From: Methanosarcina barkeri MS
GTDB taxonomy: Archaea; Halobacteriota; Methanosarcinia; Methanosarcinales; Methanosarcinaceae
Direction: 5' to 3'
Assembly (NCBI RefSeq): GCF_000970025.1
Contig: NZ_CP009528.1
Location: 3,025,168 to 3,089,167, forward strand
Length of the DNA: 64,000 bases
Shown here: piece after piece, positions 40,335 through 49,591 of the stretch
Layout: the number at the start of each line of letters is the position of its first letter
Numbering within the stretch: position 1 is the first letter of the stretch
The notes under the pieces: generated by a model
What the model was told of the DNA's origin: nothing
Database searches by the model: none
Seen by the model: the letters and a program-made list of their open reading frames with translations, nothing else
Translations under genes and position numbers: made by a program

Positions 40335-42168
40335 GGTGATGCCTCATAATATGCCTCATAATATTACAGGCCGCCCTGCAGGGGGACCGAGCGCTTTTCT
40401 TCACAAGGAAAAAACGGAAATCAAGGACGTAAAGGGAACACTCAAACGCATTATTATGTACCTTGGCAAATGGCAACGCACATTGCTCATCGTTTTTTTC
40501 TGTGCCCTTGTTACAACAGTGATCACTATTATCGGCATTCAACTAAATGGGTACGCAGTCGACGAGTTCATATCTAAAAAAGATATTGTCGGACTTGCTC
40601 GCATATGTATTGTCATGGTCCTCATTTACCTTGTTTCGGTTTTTTCTACTTACATGGAGAATTCCCTAATGATCCGTGTTGCTCAGAAAACTTCGGCCAA
40701 TATCCGGAGCGATCTTTTCAGCAGCCTGCAAAAGCTGCCCCTCAAGTATTTTGATACCCATTCAAGCGGGGACCTCATGAGCCGCCTGACAAACGACGTT
40801 GATAATATCAACCTTACACTTTCACAGAGTGTCGTGCAGCTTTTTTCCGGCATTGTCAACGTTGTTGGTATGCTAATAGCAATGCTGTTGCTCAGCCCTC
40901 TACTTACTCTAATCGGGCTGCTGACAATGCCTCTGATGTTCTTTACATCAAAAGTCCTCGCTGTAAAGTCCCAGAAGTTTTTTAAGGAGCAGCAATATGA
41001 GCTTGGACGGCTTAACGGATATATCGAGGAAATGGTCTCCGGCCAAAAAGTTATTAAGGTCTTTTCCCGAGAAAAGGAAGTAGAGGATCACTTTAAGGGG
41101 ATCAACGAAAAGCTTGTCTCCAGTTCTATGAAAGCACAAGCGATAAGCAGTGTTATGGGACCGGTGAATAACACTATAAATAATCTGACATATTTGATTA
41201 TCACGGTCTGCGGTGGCATTTTAATTATAAAGGGGTTTGCTGGAATCACTGTAGGCGTAATATTTTCTTTCCTGCTCTATATGCGCAATTTTACCCAGCC
41301 GATCAATAATATTCTTAACCTTTTCAGCACTATCCAGTCAGCCCTTGCAGGCGCAGAGCGAGTGTTTGAGGTAATGGACGAAGAAAAAGAAAAGGACGCG
41401 AATAATGCCAGAGACATTCAGAAAATTGAAGGCAACGTGAAAATTGAATCCGTTAATTTTTCATACATACCAGGTAAGCCTGTACTTAAAGAAGCAACAA
41501 TTACTGCGAAAAAAGGCCAGACGATTGCCATCGTGGGCCCTACGGGTGCAGGGAAAACAACTATTATTAATCTTCTCACCAAGTTTTATGGAATTGATGA
41601 CGGAACAATCTATATTGATGGACAGAATATAAATGCCATTACTCGAAAGAGTTTGCGGCAGTCCATTTCAATGGTACTCCAGGATACTTTTCTCTTCTCG
41701 GACACAATACGCGGGAATATCCGCTACGGCAAGCTGACAGCAACGGACGAAGAAGTTGAACAGGCAGCAAAGCTGGCACATGCCCATGAATTTATTATGC
41801 AACTGCCACAAGGTTATGATACAATTCTTTCTGACAATGGCGGCAACCTTTCACAGGGACAGCGGCAATTGCTCAGTATTGCGAGAGCGATGATCGCACA
41901 ATCTTCTGTGTTGATACTTGATGAAGCGACTTCTTCAATTGATACACGGACAGAGCTGATTATTCAGAATGCTCTGCTCAAACTGATGCACGGAAAAACA
42001 AGTTTTGTCATCGCACACCGACTTTCTACCATCAAAAACGCAGATAAAATTATCGTCTTAGACGGTGGACGAGTAGTAGAAACAGGTACGCATAGCGAAC
42101 TGCTTCTTTCGGGCGGTTTTTATGCCAACCTTTACAACAGCCAGTTCAAAAAAGGTATGGCAATATAA
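40321..42168 (+). CDS. ABC exporter subunit with canonical ATP site
   Basis: A 615-residue half-transporter: N-terminal extension of about 45 residues, six membrane helices, then an NBD with GPTGAGKTT, LSQGQRQL, LILDEATSSID and the switch His in IAHRLS. All catalytic residues are present, so it should drive hydrolysis in a heterodimer with the preceding subunit. The 14-bp overlap at the start (ATG 40321 within the previous gene's end) implies translational coupling. Lipids, drugs or peptides are all possible substrates. Confidence 0.93.
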   Translation: MPQNEVMPHNMPHNITGRPAGGPSAFLHKEKTEIKDVKGTLKRIIMYLGKWQRTLLIVFFCALVTTVITIIGIQLNGYAVDEFISKKDIVGLARICIVMVLIYLVSVFSTYMENSLMIRVAQKTSANIRSDLFSSLQKLPLKYFDTHSSGDLMSRLTNDVDNINLTLSQSVVQLFSGIVNVVGMLIAMLLLSPLLTLIGLLTMPLMFFTSKVLAVKSQKFFKEQQYELGRLNGYIEEMVSGQKVIKVFSREKEVEDHFKGINEKLVSSSMKAQAISSVMGPVNNTINNLTYLIITVCGGILIIKGFAGITVGVIFSFLLYMRNFTQPINNILNLFSTIQSALAGAERVFEVMDEEKEKDANNARDIQKIEGNVKIESVNFSYIPGKPVLKEATITAKKGQTIAIVGPTGAGKTTIINLLTKFYGIDDGTIYIDGQNINAITRKSLRQSISMVLQDTFLFSDTIRGNIRYGKLTATDEEVEQAAKLAHAHEFIMQLPQGYDTILSDNGGNLSQGQRQLLSIARAMIAQSSVLILDEATSSIDTRTELIIQNALLKLMHGKTSFVIAHRLSTIKNADKIIVLDGGRVVETGTHSELLLSGGFYANLYNSQFKKGMAI

Positions 42169-42379
42169 GTTAGTCGGATGGCTCAACAATGACAATCTTT
42201 TGCTCTGCTGTCGAGTTTCCTTGCAGGTTTTACCCGTGTTGCCATGAAGCCGGTTACAGCATTCGGGGTTGGTGTAGTTGGTCAGAGCAAAATATTTATT
42301 TCAGCTTTTGCAAACCCGGAAACGCTATTCCAGCCACACACAAACACTAAAAAAGAACTTGATGATATCACAGACTTCC

Positions 42380-42586
42380 TTCGGACGCAGCTCAGTTTTC
42401 ATCCTTGCCATGGTACTCAATGGTCTTGGTTTCATAGATCAACGTTTGTGTCTTTATCCTGATTTTTTAAGGAATATTTCTACAGAAAGACTCTTTAGAG
42501 AAAGTGTAACAAAAAAAGACCTGAATCAAAACTTACGAATACTAAAGATACACCAGAAATTTTGTGAGGGCATTATCTCTCTTTAA
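42380..42586 (+). pseudogene. IS1634-type transposase N-terminal remnant
   Basis: The frame reads ILAMVLNGLGFIDQRLCLYP, then FLRNISTERLFRESV and DLNQ. This is the DUF4277-like N-terminus of IS1634-family transposases. The remainder of the enzyme is absent, and the frame runs into the 3' end of the signal peptidase gene. A decayed IS fragment with no recognised ends. Confidence 0.6.
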
Positions 42587-43055
42587 TTTGTCCAATAATA
42601 TTGGATACTTCTTGCATGATCAATATAACCGCAGGAAAGATCACGAGTGCTAAAAACCCCTTTTTAGTACTTGCAATATGAACGAGTAACCCAACGTATG
42701 GGATTTTAAAAAACAGAGTTCCTACCAGATCTTCAGGAGCTACCGTATAACCATCAGGTTTGGTGTATGCATCTCCCTGAGTTATGTATCCTTCATCTAC
42801 AACTTTGACTACTCTGTGAGTAACTATGTATCTCTGATTTTTACCGAATATATGGTAATAGGATACAATATCCCCAACATTTGGCTGGGTTTCCAAAGTA
42901 TTTACTACAATTATATTGCTTTCTGTTATAGTTGGTTCCATACTGTTTCCTGTTACAGTCATGAATTTGACTGGCCCGGTAGGAATCATAGTAGCAATAA
43001 TGGGCATGACTATAATGAAGATTAAAATAAAAGCAAGAATATTTATGACTTTCAT
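42573..43055 (-). CDS. Archaeal type I signal peptidase
   Basis: A 160-residue S26B peptidase. A membrane segment at about 5-24, catalytic Ser in GNSMEPT (about residue 38), His in VTHRVV (about 80) where bacterial enzymes have Lys, and Asp in the GDAY/KPDG region (95-101). A second hydrophobic stretch lies near 116-150. This is the archaeal/eukaryotic Ser-His-Asp type, related to SipW, which frees TasA-type precursors. The surrounding locus encodes such precursors. Confidence 0.9.
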   Translation of the reverse strand: MKVINILAFILIFIIVMPIIATMIPTGPVKFMTVTGNSMEPTITESNIIVVNTLETQPNVGDIVSYYHIFGKNQRYIVTHRVVKVVDEGYITQGDAYTKPDGYTVAPEDLVGTLFFKIPYVGLLVHIASTKKGFLALVIFPAVILIMQEVSNIIGQIKER

Positions 43056-43278
43056 AATCTTACGCCTGAAAGTATCAAAAACTTTTTACAAATTATTTTT
43101 TACAAGGTCATATTGTATGAAATACCTGTTATATTTATATAAATTATAAAAAAATCAATAACTAAAAAAACAAATCCATGTTTTTAAAAAATGGTTAATC
43201 CTTTTTATTTTTGTTAATAAAAAGGATTGAATATTTCCTTAAGCTTTGTACCATGTTTAAATTTCATTATAATCTGAA

Positions 43279-43977
43279 TTAATCAGCTCCATTACCAGTT
43301 ATCTCTTCGAATCCTTCAGTAGGTGAATTCTGACTACCTCTACATCTCATATTGAAAGTACAAGAAGACCCTTGATAGTGATTATCAGCATCATCAGCAA
43401 ATTTGCCTTCAATTATGAGGCCCCAATCCTTATGATCTCCCGCTTTGAGGATAGGAGGGAAAATACCAAAGATAATAGGACTGAGACAATAAGCAACAAA
43501 TTTCGCACTGCAGAACTCTGTAAGAGTCAGGGTACCATCACGATTGCCTACTACACTACCAATGAAGTCAGCTCTATTTCCCCAAACTAAATTTGAGCCA
43601 TCCCGTGTGATATGTCCAGTGACCTTTGTTATTATAATTTTATCCGAGAGTTTTATGCCTCCTGTGCCACCAGAGTTGGTTAAATCTTCAGGGTACATAT
43701 ATAGATGGTTAATATTTACTGATCCAACATTTGTAAAACGGAGTTCGTTACCAAATGTATCTCCTGGCTTGAAATTTGCTGGAGATGTCCAGGTAGCAGT
43801 CACACCGTCCGTGTAAGTTGAGCCATCATTAGATAACTTCATGTCCAGAGTTCCAGATGAAAATGTATTCCCAGTACTTGTTTCAGTATCCTGGAACGCT
43901 GCCCATGTTCCCGCGCCTGCCAGAGTTACAGCTATGCCAAGTGCGAGTATACTCACAAGCACTCTTTTATTAGCCAT
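43279..43977 (-). CDS. Secreted SipW/TasA-type surface protein A
   Basis: A 232-residue secreted protein. The N-terminus is a hydrophobic helix ending in AGAGTWAAFQDTETS, followed by GNTFSSGTLDMKL. This is the pattern of SipW-cognate precursors (TasA, camelysin-like). The mature part is a beta-sandwich with a Pro/Gly loop and Cys pairs near 155 and 165 and near 207 and 212. Removal of the leader is expected from the peptidase encoded 220 bp downstream. A role as fibre subunit is inference. Closest in motif to the proteins at 44385 and 45039. Confidence 0.7.
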   Translation of the reverse strand: MANKRVLVSILALGIAVTLAGAGTWAAFQDTETSTGNTFSSGTLDMKLSNDGSTYTDGVTATWTSPANFKPGDTFGNELRFTNVGSVNINHLYMYPEDLTNSGGTGGIKLSDKIIITKVTGHITRDGSNLVWGNRADFIGSVVGNRDGTLTLTEFCSAKFVAYCLSPIIFGIFPPILKAGDHKDWGLIIEGKFADDADNHYQGSSCTFNMRCRGSQNSPTEGFEEITGNGAD

Positions 43978-44384
43978 TTCTACCTCCCATTTTGGTTCGT
44001 TGTTGTAGTTTGGTTATTATTAGGCTGCCTGTAATCTCAAACTGTGCCAGAAGATGTTATTCTTCCAGGACAGATCTAAAACTCGTTGAGTCTGCAGGAA
44101 CCTGGTGTTGCATCAGGAGATAAAATGTCGTATCTATCAAATACAGCATTCAGGATCGTCAAATCTTTGAGAAGTGACACGACACGAGGTAGCTACGTTA
44201 TGTCACTAAAACGAGAAATGGCAACCTACAAAAATATATATCAGCTTCGGATTATCATATAAAAGTGAAAGGGAAGAAACCACAATTTTCCCTTTTTACT
44301 CCCTTTCATCATAACTAATTTAACTCCTAATTTAACTCAATTAAACTCAATTATTTTTAGTCCATTACTGACTTGGATCCCGGT

Positions 44385-44990
44385 TTATTTCTGCTTCATT
44401 TCAAATCTCATTGTTAATGTGGTTGCGTCTCCCTGATATTCATTTGGAGCATTTATATCGAAACTAACCTCCATATTAAAGTCATTATTTGAAGACCCAG
44501 CCACAGGCCTACCTGTAACATCGAGGGAAGTGGGTGCTGGCGCAGGGAGATTATCAAGCGTAAAGCCGTTAAGATCCGCCAGGTCAATGAATCCATTGCC
44601 ATTACTGTCACTGACATAACTTAACAGATTCATAGGTGTCCCGGATGAGTATGGAGTGTACTTCATCGAATCCACTTTCAGATAACTATCCATCCCCAGC
44701 TCAGTGCACTCGGTTGCAAATGTGATCTTCACCTCCAACTTATCTGCTTCCATGGTCCCTATATTGTATATATTTAGCTGACCAGGTATAGAGGACATTC
44801 CAGGAACCATGTTTATGAGCGTCCACTCTTCGTTGATGTCAGGACCGTTATCTTCCATGTACAGATCCATTGTTCCCGCAGTAAATACCTCTCCTGAAGC
44901 TGTCTCAACATCAGTGTAAGAAGCCCATGTACCTGCAGAAGCTAGAAGAAGTACAAAAGAGATTAACAGAACTGAAGGTATCAATTTCAT
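44385..44990 (-). CDS. Secreted SipW/TasA-type surface protein B
   Basis: A 201-residue relative with leader MKLIPSVLLISFVLLLASAG, then TWASYTDVETASGEVFTAGT. The mature part is acidic and beta-rich. SDSNGNGFIDLADLNGF resembles an EF-hand-like calcium or dockerin-type loop (DxNxNGxxDxxD), which the other two lack. It follows protein C by 48 bp on the same strand, so the two are probably co-transcribed. Confidence 0.7.
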   Translation of the reverse strand: MKLIPSVLLISFVLLLASAGTWASYTDVETASGEVFTAGTMDLYMEDNGPDINEEWTLINMVPGMSSIPGQLNIYNIGTMEADKLEVKITFATECTELGMDSYLKVDSMKYTPYSSGTPMNLLSYVSDSNGNGFIDLADLNGFTLDNLPAPAPTSLDVTGRPVAGSSNNDFNMEVSFDINAPNEYQGDATTLTMRFEMKQK

Positions 44991-45038
44991 TTCTGATGTC
45001 TCCTAAAAAATAGTGGGGTTTGTTCCCACTATTTTAAT

Positions 45039-45569
45039 TTAAGCCTGATCCAGAGTAAACTCAGTATCAAAAGTAGTTTTGTCTGTCTGAATGCTATTGT
45101 CAGCATCGTCAACTTCATAAGTTAATACTATATCTTGATTACTTCCAGCCCCAAGAGCTCCAATTGACATAGCTGTATCAGGAATTACTTCAATACCATT
45201 TGCATAGATCGTCAAGTGACTGCTAAGTTCACCAACAGCGTCAGTGTCGCCCATCTTAGACTCAGGGTCATTGACACCATTTTCATCATCTTCAATGTTA
45301 ATTATTTTAAGAGACAGCGTTCCATCAATTGTACCAGCATTCTCCACATTTATTGTTCCTATGGTACCTGTGTCTAGAGGATATACATTATCTACAGTCA
45401 ATGGTAGAGATGTTCCTACGCCTCCCACTACCAGATCTAATGTTCCAGCAGTAAAAGTGTTATCATTACTTGTTTCAGTATCACTGAATGCTGCCCATGT
45501 CCCAGCACCTGCAACGGTGGCAACTACACCGAGAATGAGTATGCTTAAAAGTGTTTTCTTGTTAAACAT
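45039..45569 (-). CDS. Secreted SipW/TasA-type surface protein C
   Basis: A 176-residue protein with leader TLLSILILGVVATVAGAGTW followed by AAFSDTETSNDNTFTAGTLD. The mature region has TIGTINVENAGTIDGTLSLKI and a C-terminal DIVLTYEVDD strand typical of TasA/M73-like beta-sandwiches. It is the most compact of the three. No catalytic residues for the camelysin-type peptidase assignment can be seen, so a structural role is more likely. First gene of the two-gene unit with protein B. Confidence 0.72.
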   Translation of the reverse strand: MFNKKTLLSILILGVVATVAGAGTWAAFSDTETSNDNTFTAGTLDLVVGGVGTSLPLTVDNVYPLDTGTIGTINVENAGTIDGTLSLKIINIEDDENGVNDPESKMGDTDAVGELSSHLTIYANGIEVIPDTAMSIGALGAGSNQDIVLTYEVDDADNSIQTDKTTFDTEFTLDQA

Positions 45570-45712
45570 GATATACCTCTTTTTGTTTAATTCATTCCAA
45601 TTTTGAGTTGTAATTTTCTACTCATCTTTGCTGTTGGATCGCTGGATACGATGAAGGGTTCAACATAGGTACTCCAGTTTTATTTCTAAGTTCAGCAAAT
45701 CTGAGTTGAAAT

Positions 45713-45833
45713 GCTCATTTGAAGTGCTCATCTGAGTTACTCATTTGAAATGCTCATCTGAGTTACTCATTTGAAATGCTCATCTGAGTTACTCATTTGA
45801 AGTGCTCATCTGAATTACTCATCTGAGTGATTC
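45713..45833. repeat. 26-bp minisatellite
   Basis: About four copies of a 26-bp unit starting GCTCATCTGAGTTACTCATT, between the surface protein C start and the duplicated spacer element. Confidence 0.85.
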
Positions 45834-45850
45834 ATCCTATGAAATCTTCT

Positions 45851-45993
45851 AAGATAGTTATTGGCGAATTAACGGAATTGTAGGGGCGGTAACAAAAGAT
45901 TAACGTCATCAGATGGCTCTGCGTGTTTGAGAGTAAGTAACACACAATTAAAGAGGCGTAGGAAAAAGTAATGAGCTATTTTTGAGCTTTTTA
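45851..45993. repeat. Duplicated 143-bp spacer element, copy 1
   Basis: Shares about 140 bp with 47103-47247, including GGCTCTGCGTGTTTGAG and a terminal AGCT-loop-AGCT hairpin with a T-run (plus strand). It lies about 290 bp upstream of protein C. It may be a regulatory region or a small RNA with an intrinsic terminator; neither can be decided. Confidence 0.6.
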
Positions 45994-46240
45994 AACAATA
46001 CTGTTTTTGTTTTTAATAAGAGATCAGTTATTTTTATCTAATATGCCCAAAGAAGATCATGGTACGGAGGGAAAGACACAAGCTAACTGCCGCAGGAATG
46101 GGCGTGGAAAATTTTGAAAAAACAAAAATTTAAGAGATTGCTGTCAGCTTAATGGAAAATTACCGACACTGTGAGACGGTGAAGAACTTTCAGGAAAAAA
46201 GAGAAAAAGAACTGGGAATTTTGAGCATAAAGGAACATGC

Positions 46241-46780
46241 TCAGAGTTTTCGGACGTGGCGCATGTGAGCTGTCGAAGATATTATGAAAAGACTGCTCAT
46301 AAAAAGCATCCACTGATTGCTTGTAACCAACTCAAAAAGTCCCAAATAAATTGTGACACTTCCGACTACAGCAAGGGTGCTCAGGCCAACATAGAAATGG
46401 CTCCATGGGATATCCCCTTTCTTGACGGTTTCCATATAGATATCAAAATTACTGGCTGCAGGGAGTAGTTCTACAAAGTCATTTTCCCGGTCGTGGTTGA
46501 CAACCCCCAGGCTCTCCATCTTGGGTATGTGGGTCTGGAGAAGGGAGACATATATGCTTTTTCTGATAGTGCTTTTTGGATCGTCTTCGCCAGACTCTAG
46601 GCGAGCTATTTCCTCAGAAAGAGAACGTATGCTCTGATTTCCTTGCGTGCGGAGAATTTCCAGAACATATCTTCGTCTGTCATTCTGGAGGACTCCAAAA
46701 ATATCACTTTTTGATAACTGTGCTTGATGGCTCTGGATATCGGCTTTGATTTCCAGAGGATTGTTTACTGTCTCGCTCAC
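46241..46780 (-). CDS. Membrane-anchored winged-helix regulator, copy 1
   Basis: A 179-residue protein. Residues of about 20-110 look like a winged-helix domain (SDIFGVLQNDRRRYVLEILR and SIRSLSEEIA), as in archaeal DUF7344-type proteins. Two membrane segments follow (about 126-146 and 150-170). A membrane-tethered DNA-binding sensor is the likely role. The gene at 52441-53016 is a near-identical copy. The two flank the surface-protein locus, suggesting they regulate it. Confidence 0.75.
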   Translation of the reverse strand: MSETVNNPLEIKADIQSHQAQLSKSDIFGVLQNDRRRYVLEILRTQGNQSIRSLSEEIARLESGEDDPKSTIRKSIYVSLLQTHIPKMESLGVVNHDRENDFVELLPAASNFDIYMETVKKGDIPWSHFYVGLSTLAVVGSVTIYLGLFELVTSNQWMLFMSSLFIISSTAHMRHVRKL

Positions 46781-46843
46781 TGTATCCCTCTAAAGCATAG
46801 ATTAAACTATAGTATCGTTCTCTGAAATCAGGATTAACACTTT

Positions 46844-46983
46844 GAGCCTATCCCAGAACCGATCCCAGAACCGATCCCAAAACCCGAAATTGCGTTTCAG
46901 AATTGGATTCGGGATCAGCTTTTTATCTAGGAAAATAGTTTTGAAACTTTTACTGTTGAGAAAAATTGGTTTGGGATGAACTC
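46844..46983. mobile_element. TIR element family 2, copy C (140 bp)
   Basis: Begins GAGCCTATCCCAGAA and ends, inverted, GAGTTCATCCCAAAC. Related in ends and length to the elements at 23962 and 54459, with the left end internally repeated (GATCCCAGAACC twice). Confidence 0.5.
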
Positions 46984-47102
46984 TCTCATTGAGCCTGCTC
47001 AGATCACTGGAAATGTGATATAACCTATGGGATTAATATTGGAAATTTCCAGTTTATACTCCTTGAATTCAGTAGATCTGAGCTACTTTTATTGAGTGTT
47101 TT

Positions 47103-47247
47103 AAGATAGTTATTGGCAAATTAACGGGATTTTTGGGGTGGTAATAAAAGATTAACGTCATCATGCGGCTCTGCGTGTTTGAGGGCAAGTAACATACCAT
47201 TAATAAGGCATGGGAAAAAGTAATGAGCCATTTTTGAGCTTTTTTTT
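47103..47247. repeat. Duplicated spacer element, copy 2
   Basis: Second copy of the element at 45851-45993. It is upstream of the regulator at 46241-46780, as the first is upstream of protein C. The terminal AGC...AGCT hairpin with T-run is preserved, though the stem differs (GAGCC versus GAGCT), so the pairing is not fully conserved. Confidence 0.6.
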
Positions 47248-47638
47248 GGAAACACTTTACTAATTTTCAGAGTAACATCAGATTCTTATATTATTTTTAA
47301 CTGTGACATTTTTTAATACATTTTTTAATTTTAAACGATGTAGACCACCAGAATATAGAGCTTTAACATTAAAGAGAAAGTTAGCCAATGAATAAAAAAA
47401 TTTAAAATGAGTATATATAGTTCTTGTTTTATTTACATGGATAAGTGTTATTGTTGAATATTATTCCTTGAATATTTTTTATCTCATCTGCATAACAGGA
47501 ACCAAAACATTTTCAGCATGGAAAAAATAAGAGGTAGAATAGTGAAAGTATATAAGTGTCGAGAAAAATGTCGATTGTTGTTGATAGAGTGCCAGTGTAT
47601 AATACAAAGTAAAAACATAATAAAAAGGAGTTGAAACA

Positions 47639-48715
47639 CTGGAAACCATTTTTCTTAAACTTAAAAACATCTTAATAGACAGGTGGAAACTTCTTACCTT
47701 TGCATTTCTATTAATGATTGTTTTTTCTGGACTCTGGATGTATGAAGAATACACAGGAGTATCATATGAAGAAAAAAAAGTTATTTCCTATACGCAGCGT
47801 GGAAATTATACATATTCAGCTCCTGTAACTAAGCCAAATCCCCTCTACCCGGAAGGAACCAGGCTTGAGATGGGAAAACCGGCGTATTTTTTTACAGTAT
47901 CTCCAACCATGGACGTTTCATTCATATACAGACTTGACGCCACAAGTTCTACTGACCTCAATGTGGAGGCTAAAACGATGATTGTGGCAAGTGACAAAGA
48001 GGGATATGGAGAAGAGCAGAATGGGGAAGGGCAAAAAATATTCTGGCAGAAGAGTTATCAGGTTGGCGATTCAAAAAGTGCTCATTTGAAAAATGCGGAT
48101 GTCTTTACTTCTAATTTTACCTTAGATATACCTAAGATCCAGGAACAAACTAAAAAAATAGAGGATCAGTTGAATTATACTTCGAATCCGACGATAGAAA
48201 TTGTTACTGTAATCAACTATGAAGGAAAAATAAATGGAAAAGATGTCACAGGTACACAAAATTTTGCCATCCCTGCCAACATTAGTTCTACTTATTATCA
48301 GATGCCTGAAGAACTTGGGTTTGTCAAAGACACGTATAAAAATATCAGAGTTCAAAAAGACCCTTCACCATCAACAATCAAATTTCCTATATTCTTATTC
48401 CTGTTAAATACAGTTCTAATAGGAGCGCTTATTCCCATCAGGAAAATGAAAAAAATTGATCCGGAATACATCAAAAAACTGGAAAACGAAAGTAAAAATT
48501 CATCTTTTAAAGAATTTATCAGTAAAGGCAAAATTCCCGAAAACAGGAGTTCTCTTCTACAGGTTGAAATTTCTTCACTCGAGGATCTTGTAAACGCTGC
48601 TTCTGATATGAATGAAAGGGTAATTCACGATGCCGGATCTGGAGAATATTTCATAATTCACAATGAAGCATTGTATATTTTTTGGGATAAAACTTCAAAA
48701 GAAAATATAAGATAG
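47639..48715 (+). CDS. DUF5305-like membrane-anchored protein
   Basis: A protein of about 358 residues with one N-terminal membrane segment (WKLLTFAFLLMIVFSGLWMY), an extracellular beta-rich domain and a second segment near the C-terminus (FPIFLFLLNTVLIGALIPI), then a cytoplasmic tail. This matches the architecture of DUF5305, which I recall near archaeal signal peptidase genes. ATG 47714 would cut the first segment. The rare CTG at 47639, eight bases after AAAAAGGAG, gives the full helix, and no ATG, GTG or TTG lies in frame upstream. Probably a partner of the surface-protein machinery. Confidence 0.6.
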   Translation: METIFLKLKNILIDRWKLLTFAFLLMIVFSGLWMYEEYTGVSYEEKKVISYTQRGNYTYSAPVTKPNPLYPEGTRLEMGKPAYFFTVSPTMDVSFIYRLDATSSTDLNVEAKTMIVASDKEGYGEEQNGEGQKIFWQKSYQVGDSKSAHLKNADVFTSNFTLDIPKIQEQTKKIEDQLNYTSNPTIEIVTVINYEGKINGKDVTGTQNFAIPANISSTYYQMPEELGFVKDTYKNIRVQKDPSPSTIKFPIFLFLLNTVLIGALIPIRKMKKIDPEYIKKLENESKNSSFKEFISKGKIPENRSSLLQVEISSLEDLVNAASDMNERVIHDAGSGEYFIIHNEALYIFWDKTSKENIR

Positions 48716-48791
48716 ATAGTTCGAGATTGATATTAGGATTTTTTGAAGAGTAGTGTTATGAAACTTTTCTTTATTAGTATTATTATTTTGG

Positions 48792-49530
48792 GCATTGTTA
48801 ACTAATTATAGCTATCTCTTTATTTCTATGTTTCATCAATAGAAGAACAGAGTACTTTAGCATATCAATACTCTTCGTATAACATTTTGTCTTTCGTCTC
48901 AACCTTGCCAGAAAGTGCCTCAATATGCCGTTATACCCTTCAACTGTATACGTTTCGGCTTTGGATTGAGTATGAATATTTTCTGGAAGAAACTCTGCAT
49001 ATGCTCTCCAGTGATCTGTCATCACTTCTCCAATCTCTTTCTGCTTTAATTTTTCCCATATTAGTTGTCCAGTTTTCGTTCCTCTGTTGCCAAAAGCGCA
49101 GTTGATGAATTTTTTCCCAACTCTATCAACAGCAATCCAGATCCAGCAATATTTTTTTTGTTACCGATGTAAGTGTGCATCTCATCCATTTCAACAATAG
49201 ATATCTCATTTTCGCTTTTTAGGTCCTCCAACTCCTGACCAAATTTCTTTATCCATTTTTGGACAGAAACATGACTTACTCCTAAAAATCTTCCTATTGA
49301 GCGAAATCCTAACCCTTCAAGATAGAGTTGCAAAGCCTGTCTCTTAATAGAGGGGGAGCTAGCAGTTGATTTTACCTCTACGGTATAGTTATATCCACAA
49401 TCATGGCATTTGTAGCGTTGACGTCCACAAACTATGCCATTCTTTTTGTGAGTGGAACTATTACACCTTGGGCAGTTCATATAGAAATATAGGTTCTCAT
49501 AATATATAACTATAGTTAACTACCAAAGCT
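48792..49530 (-). mobile_element. IS1-family element with 9-bp target duplication
   Basis: 739 bp bounded by imperfect inverted ends (GCATTGTTAACTA / AGCTTTGGTAGTTAACTA) and flanked by TTATTTTGG at 48783-48791 and 49531-49539. Length, duplication size and the two-frame transposase match IS1. Confidence 0.75.
48798..49480 (-). CDS. IS1-type transposase in two overlapping frames
   Basis: The first frame (49480-49061) has a zinc finger CPRCNSSTHKKNGIVCG...CHDCG and a helix-turn-helix (GFRSIGRFLGVSHVSVQKW). The second carries the DDE part (YCWIWIAVDRVGKKF, TDHWRAYAEFLPE, YNGILRHFLARLRRK). The switch falls at a run of eight A (minus strand, near 49154-49161). A -1 slip at A AAA AAT would join them, as known for IS1 InsAB'. 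Either programmed frameshifting or a one-base loss explains it. Confidence 0.75.
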
Positions 49531-49591
49531 TTATTTTGGAGTTACGCACTTGAGAAATAAACATAATATTATTAAGGGATCTCATGTAAAT

